Below are positions 61,042 through 64,000 of a stretch of 64,000 bases of DNA, in pieces (the stretch's first letter is position 1; the number at the start of each line of letters is the position of its first letter). The notes beneath the pieces are model-generated. The model ran no database searches. It was not told the DNA's origin and saw only the letters and a list, made by a program, of their open reading frames with translations. Source of the DNA: Halorubrum sp. CSM-61. Its GTDB lineage: Archaea; Halobacteriota; Halobacteria; Halobacteriales; Haloferacaceae. The position numbers and the translations under genes are program-made. Where the stretch lies: NCBI RefSeq assembly GCF_003781945.1, contig NZ_RJJW01000001.1, positions 267,921-331,920 on the forward strand, written 5' to 3'.

Positions 61042-61884
61042 TTACTCCTCCAGGCTCGGATGGGTCTCCTGCGGGTCCGGGTGCGGCGCCGCGAACCGGT
61101 CTCGGATCGCCTCGCGGGACTCCTCCTCGCGCTCGCGTCGCTCGTCCGCGTCGATCTCCTCGCAGCCCGGCGGTACCTCCCTGCCGCGATCGGTGAAGTA
61201 CCCCTCGGACGCGACCCAGTCGTGGTAGAACCCGCGGTCGTCCTCCTCCAATATCGTCACGCCGACCTCGGCGCCGTGGCCCGCACACACCGCCGCTTGA
61301 TGCGATTTCTCCGCGAGCCGACCGGCCGCGTACAGCCCGTCGACGCCGGTCCGTCCGCGCTCGTCGGTGTCGACGTACGACTTCCCGCGGTCGAGGATCC
61401 CGACGCCCTCGACGCCGTCGAGGTAGCCGACCTCGTTCTTCGTCGCCGCGACGACGTACCGGGTCCGGATCAGGTCGCTGTCGCCGGCGAGCGGTTCGCC
61501 GTCGCCGCCGTCGCCGCCGTCGACCTCGACGACGAACCGGGCGCCGTCCGGCGCGTCGGAACCGTCCTCGCTCCCGGCGTCTTCGCCCTCACCGACCGCC
61601 GTCACGCGCGTCGCCCGGCCGTCGAACCGGTCGGCGCCCGCGGTCGCGGCCTGCTCGGCGAGGAGGTCGAGCAGCCGCCGGGCGTCCACGCCGAGCGGGA
61701 AGCCGGGGAAGTTCTCCAGGTGCGCGTTCCGTCGGAGGAGCGATCCGCCGTCGTCGATCACGAGCGTGTCGAGCCCCTGCCGGGCCGTGAACACGGCCGC
61801 GGAGAGCCCGGCGACGCCCCCGCCGACGACGACCACGTCGCGGGAGCCGTGCTCACGATCTGCGGACGTCTCGTCGCCGCTCAT
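61042..61884 (-). CDS. FAD/NAD(P)-dependent oxidoreductase, thioredoxin-reductase-like
   Basis: A 280-residue flavoprotein: VVVVGGGVAGLSAAVFTARQ binds FAD, and GVDGLYAAGRLAEKSHQAAV is the second FAD motif. The CxxC of true thioredoxin reductase is absent. In an iron-uptake operon it may reduce ferric siderophore or a flavin to release iron (inference). Its ATG overlaps the stop of a 35-residue ORF (ATGA). Confidence 0.85.
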   Translation of the reverse strand: MSGDETSADREHGSRDVVVVGGGVAGLSAAVFTARQGLDTLVIDDGGSLLRRNAHLENFPGFPLGVDARRLLDLLAEQAATAGADRFDGRATRVTAVGEGEDAGSEDGSDAPDGARFVVEVDGGDGGDGEPLAGDSDLIRTRYVVAATKNEVGYLDGVEGVGILDRGKSYVDTDERGRTGVDGLYAAGRLAEKSHQAAVCAGHGAEVGVTILEEDDRGFYHDWVASEGYFTDRGREVPPGCEEIDADERREREEESREAIRDRFAAPHPDPQETHPSLEE

Positions 61885-61988
61885 CGGTCGATCCCCCGTT
61901 CGAGTCGCGAGTCGTCGCTGTCGATCGCCATACCCAACGGCGTGCACGGACCGTCGTAGTCGCTTCGGTCGGGGTGAACCGCGCTCAT
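61881..61988 (-). CDS. 35-residue protein, translationally coupled on both sides
   Basis: A short frame, MSAVHPDRSDYDGPCTPLGM then AIDSDDSRLERGIDR, between a 58-residue ORF and the oxidoreductase. Its ATG overlaps the previous TGA by 4 bp and its own TGA overlaps the next ATG by 4 bp. This tight chaining and a GPC motif make it likely real. Function unknown; a metal-binding or adaptor role is a guess. Confidence 0.55.
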   Translation of the reverse strand: MSAVHPDRSDYDGPCTPLGMAIDSDDSRLERGIDR

Positions 61989-62161
61989 CGCCGGACTCGA
62001 ACCGGTCTTTCCGCCGCGATGAACGGCTCGTCGCGGTCGGCGGCCGCGAACGCGAGGTCGCCGTCGGCGCCGCGTTCGACCCGCCACGTCGGGAGGACCG
62101 GCACGTCGTACTCCGTCGGGTCGCCGAAGGCGGCCGCGACCGTCCACTCGCGGGCGCGCAT
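61985..62161 (-). CDS. 58-residue protein in the iron operon
   Basis: The ATG follows the stop of the iron-binding protein gene with no gap (TAG then ATG). The product starts MRAREWTVAAAFGDPTEYDV, includes PVLPTWRVERGADG, and has good codon bias. Its TGA overlaps the 35-residue ORF start. Unknown function, apparently cytoplasmic. Confidence 0.6.
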   Translation of the reverse strand: MRAREWTVAAAFGDPTEYDVPVLPTWRVERGADGDLAFAAADRDEPFIAAERPVRVRR

Positions 62162-63385
62162 CTACGGGTCCCCGTTGATGATCTCCGCGACTCGTTGACG
62201 ATCGAACAACTGCTCGTCACCGGTGACGGGGCCGAACTCCTCCGGATACAGCTGCTTCGCGGCCCGTTCGGTCAAGAAGAGGTTGTGGATCGGTCCCTGA
62301 TAGAGGTAGCCGCCGCGGTACACGCGACCATCTTGAACCGCCGTGAGCTCGCTTCCGACGGAGTGATCCTGCATGTACGCGAGGACGGTGTCGCGGAACT
62401 CTTCCGGCGATTTCCGCTCGTGTCCGCGGACGAGGATCACGTCCGGATCCACTTCGAGCAGGTTCTCGTAGTCGAGCTCCCCGCGGTTCGTGGTGCTGAG
62501 GTTCTCGACGTCCGTTCCCGCGAGCGCGTCGGTCACGCCCAGATCGAGCCACTGCTTCTTGCTCGTCCCCTTGTCGACCAGTCGGTACGGCGAGAAGGTC
62601 TCCGGCTCGTCGGTTCCCTCGAACGTCAGGAACACGCTCGGCCGATCGTCTGCGGACGGAAGGCGCGACTGCACGTCGGCGATGAACGACTCGTGGAGCT
62701 CGGCGAACGCCTCGTAGCGCTCGCGTTCGTCGAACGCCGCCGCGACCCGCTCGAACGCCTCGTACAGCGTGTAGTACCGATAGTCGTGCCACCCGTCCGA
62801 CCGCCGGAAGATCAGGTTGCCGAAGAAGGGAGCGACGTTATCCCGGATTTCCGCGACGTCGTCTTCTCCCCAATCGAACCAGTTGACGAGCATCTGCGGG
62901 TCATAAAAGTGGATATCGGCGTCGAGCTCGTAGAACTGCTCTTTCGTCCTGACCTCCGGGTGCGCCTCGATCGGGCCCCGATCCATGTCGACTCCGGGGA
63001 GCTCGTCGTAGACGTACGTGTAGTACCGGTCGGCGTTGCCGACGCCGGCCAGCCCGTCGCCCTTCCCCAGCGCGACGGCCATGTCCGCGAAGCCGCCGTC
63101 GTACGCGACCCACCGCTCCGGGACCGACTCGAAGGTCACCTCACCGACCGGTTCCATGGAGGCGGTGTACGGGAGATCGTCGGACTCCTCGCTCTGGGCG
63201 TCCGATTCGGTCGGAGCCGTCGAGGCGGCCTCCGTGTCGTCGTCCCTGCCGGCGCTCTCCGCGCCGTCACCGCCGTCGCCGCCTCCGACGCAGCCGGCGA
63301 GTACGCCGCCGAGGGCGACGGTTCCGCCGTACTTCGCGAACGCCCTGCGGGTCGATTCTCCGTGTGCCGCGTCGTCTCTGACCAT
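62162..63385 (-). CDS. Siderophore/iron ABC transporter substrate-binding lipoprotein
   Basis: Captures ferric siderophore outside the cell for an ABC importer. The 407-residue protein has a Tat-type start (STRRAFAKYGGT), a lipobox LAGC with a Gly/Asp/Ser linker, and a helical-backbone metal receptor domain (about 75-400) including LTFEGTDEPETFSPYRLVD and DVILVRGHERKSPEEF. Two perfect TTTAGG-N4-CCTAAA operators flank its TATA, so it should be shut down by an iron-loaded DtxR-type repressor. It heads the operon with the small proteins and the oxidoreductase. Confidence 0.9.
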   Translation of the reverse strand: MVRDDAAHGESTRRAFAKYGGTVALGGVLAGCVGGGDGGDGAESAGRDDDTEAASTAPTESDAQSEESDDLPYTASMEPVGEVTFESVPERWVAYDGGFADMAVALGKGDGLAGVGNADRYYTYVYDELPGVDMDRGPIEAHPEVRTKEQFYELDADIHFYDPQMLVNWFDWGEDDVAEIRDNVAPFFGNLIFRRSDGWHDYRYYTLYEAFERVAAAFDERERYEAFAELHESFIADVQSRLPSADDRPSVFLTFEGTDEPETFSPYRLVDKGTSKKQWLDLGVTDALAGTDVENLSTTNRGELDYENLLEVDPDVILVRGHERKSPEEFRDTVLAYMQDHSVGSELTAVQDGRVYRGGYLYQGPIHNLFLTERAAKQLYPEEFGPVTGDEQLFDRQRVAEIINGDP

Positions 63386-63388
63386 GCT

Positions 63389-63440
63389 TTTAGGCCAGCC
63401 TAAACAAATAAAACCGTTCCGATCTTTAGGCCGACCTAAA
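63389..63440. promoter_or_regulatory. Two DtxR-type iron operators flanking a TATA box
   Basis: TTTAGGCCAGCCTAAA (63389-63404) and TTTAGGCCGACCTAAA (63425-63440), both 6-bp arms with 4-bp spacers, centres 36 bp apart. Between them lies 'caaataaaacc' (63405-63415), the likely TATA for the iron-binding protein gene on the minus strand. The motif matches the iron-dependent repressor (SirR/Idr) sites known from haloarchaea. Confidence 0.75.
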
Positions 63441-63478
63441 ACACAGCGGTCCCGGATCGCATCCTCCCCTTCGATCAG

Positions 63479-64000
63479 CTACTCGTGTCGCGCCCGGAGG
63501 GGGGTGACGCGCGGCCCGTTCTCGGTCTGGACCACGTCGGCGTCGACGCGGAACACGTCCGCGAGCAGCTCCTCGGTGACGATCTCCTCGGGGGCGCCGC
63601 GGGCGCGGATCTCGCCGTCCTTGAGCGCGACCATCCGGTCGGCGAGCCGGGCGGCCTGCTCGATGTCGTGGAGCACGACGACGACGGTCACGTCGCTCTC
63701 GTCGCGGAGGGTCTCGATGATCTCCATCACCTCCATCTGGTGGTGCATGTCGAGGAACGTCGTCGGCTCGTCGAGGAGGAGCACGTCGGTGTCCTGCGCG
63801 AGGACCATCGCGATCCACGCCAGCTGCTTCTGCCCGCCGCTGAGGCTCCCGACCTCGCGGTCGCGCAGGTGCCCGCAGCCGGCCAGCTCGATCGCCTCCT
63901 CGACCGCGACCGCGTCCGCCTCGGTCGTCCGCTCGAAGAACCCGCGGTGCGGGTAGCGACCGTGGTACACGAGGTCCTCGACGGTGATGCTGTTCGGCGA
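63479..64000 (-). CDS. Iron(III) ABC transporter ATP-binding protein (partial)
   Basis: The C-terminal 173 residues of an importer ATPase, FecE/BtuD type; the start lies beyond base 64000. Seen: the signature LSGGQKQLAWIAMVLAQD, Walker B DVLLLDEPTTFLD, the H-loop VVVLHDIEQ and a C-terminal RVDADVVQTENGPRV. Walker A is outside the window. It lies upstream of the binding-protein gene on the same strand, which has its own promoter, 93 bp between them. Confidence 0.9.
   Translation of the reverse strand, partial: SPNSITVEDLVYHGRYPHRGFFERTTEADAVAVEEAIELAGCGHLRDREVGSLSGGQKQLAWIAMVLAQDTDVLLLDEPTTFLDMHHQMEVMEIIETLRDESDVTVVVVLHDIEQAARLADRMVALKDGEIRARGAPEEIVTEELLADVFRVDADVVQTENGPRVTPLRARHE

Overview
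The window reads as a haloarchaeal chromosome, most like Halorubrum. The DNA is GC-rich and the proteins are acidic (Asp/Glu). Many start codons lie about 25-30 bp downstream of a TATA box, as in leaderless transcripts. Twin-arginine lipoproteins, a TFB, an archaeal proteasome subunit, RpoP, L37Ae, prefoldin and KEOPS Pcc1 are all archaeal. No rRNA, replication origin or CRISPR array was found; there is one tRNA, Ser(CGA), at 22245-22329.

Layout. 1-620: comb of hairpins like the right end of an IS200/IS605-type element, then the proteasome beta promoter. 0.6-8.1 kb: core genes (psmB, pssA-like, SPFH protein, regulators, a cobalamin-binding-like protein with a YjjX-type phosphatase, tfb, aroD). 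8.19-9.49 kb: a module bounded by 18-bp inverted repeats and near-perfect 8-bp target repeats; it carries a lipoprotein gene and no transposase. 9.5-24 kb: rhomboid, endonuclease V, a MinD-like pair, PEP synthase, mfnA-type decarboxylase, an orphan Cas4-like nuclease, a LeuA-family synthase, MoxR, pyrE. 24.6-33.3 kb: halocyanin, glycosyltransferase, S9 peptidase, aldo/keto reductase and a copper-handling cluster (CcoI-like P-type ATPase, SafE-like protein, cupredoxin lipoprotein). 33.4-39.9 kb: translation and RNA genes (pth2, truD, guaAA, pfdB, pcc1, rpoP, rpl37ae). 39.9-56.3 kb: signalling and metabolism (PAS histidine kinase, DapA family, P450 opposite a Bat-like regulator, hisF, NfeD, pyruvate kinase, Thi4). 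56.5-60 kb: a GH15 glucoamylase divergent from a TrmB-family regulator. 61-64 kb: iron uptake with two DtxR-type operators.

The most unusual content is a family of three dispersed non-coding elements (about 9.5, 24.1 and 51.4-51.8 kb, the last inverted). Each begins with a TATA box, folds into at least three stems that keep pairing through compensatory changes, and ends in one, two or three copies of a conserved tail box. G-U pairs in two stems point to the same transcribed strand. I do not recognise this family and propose it as a structured RNA.

Other points to check: an L37Ae without its zinc-finger cysteines, a short leaderless ORF ahead of the LeuA-family gene, a gene that seems to lack a normal start codon, and two very small overlapping ORFs inside the iron operon.
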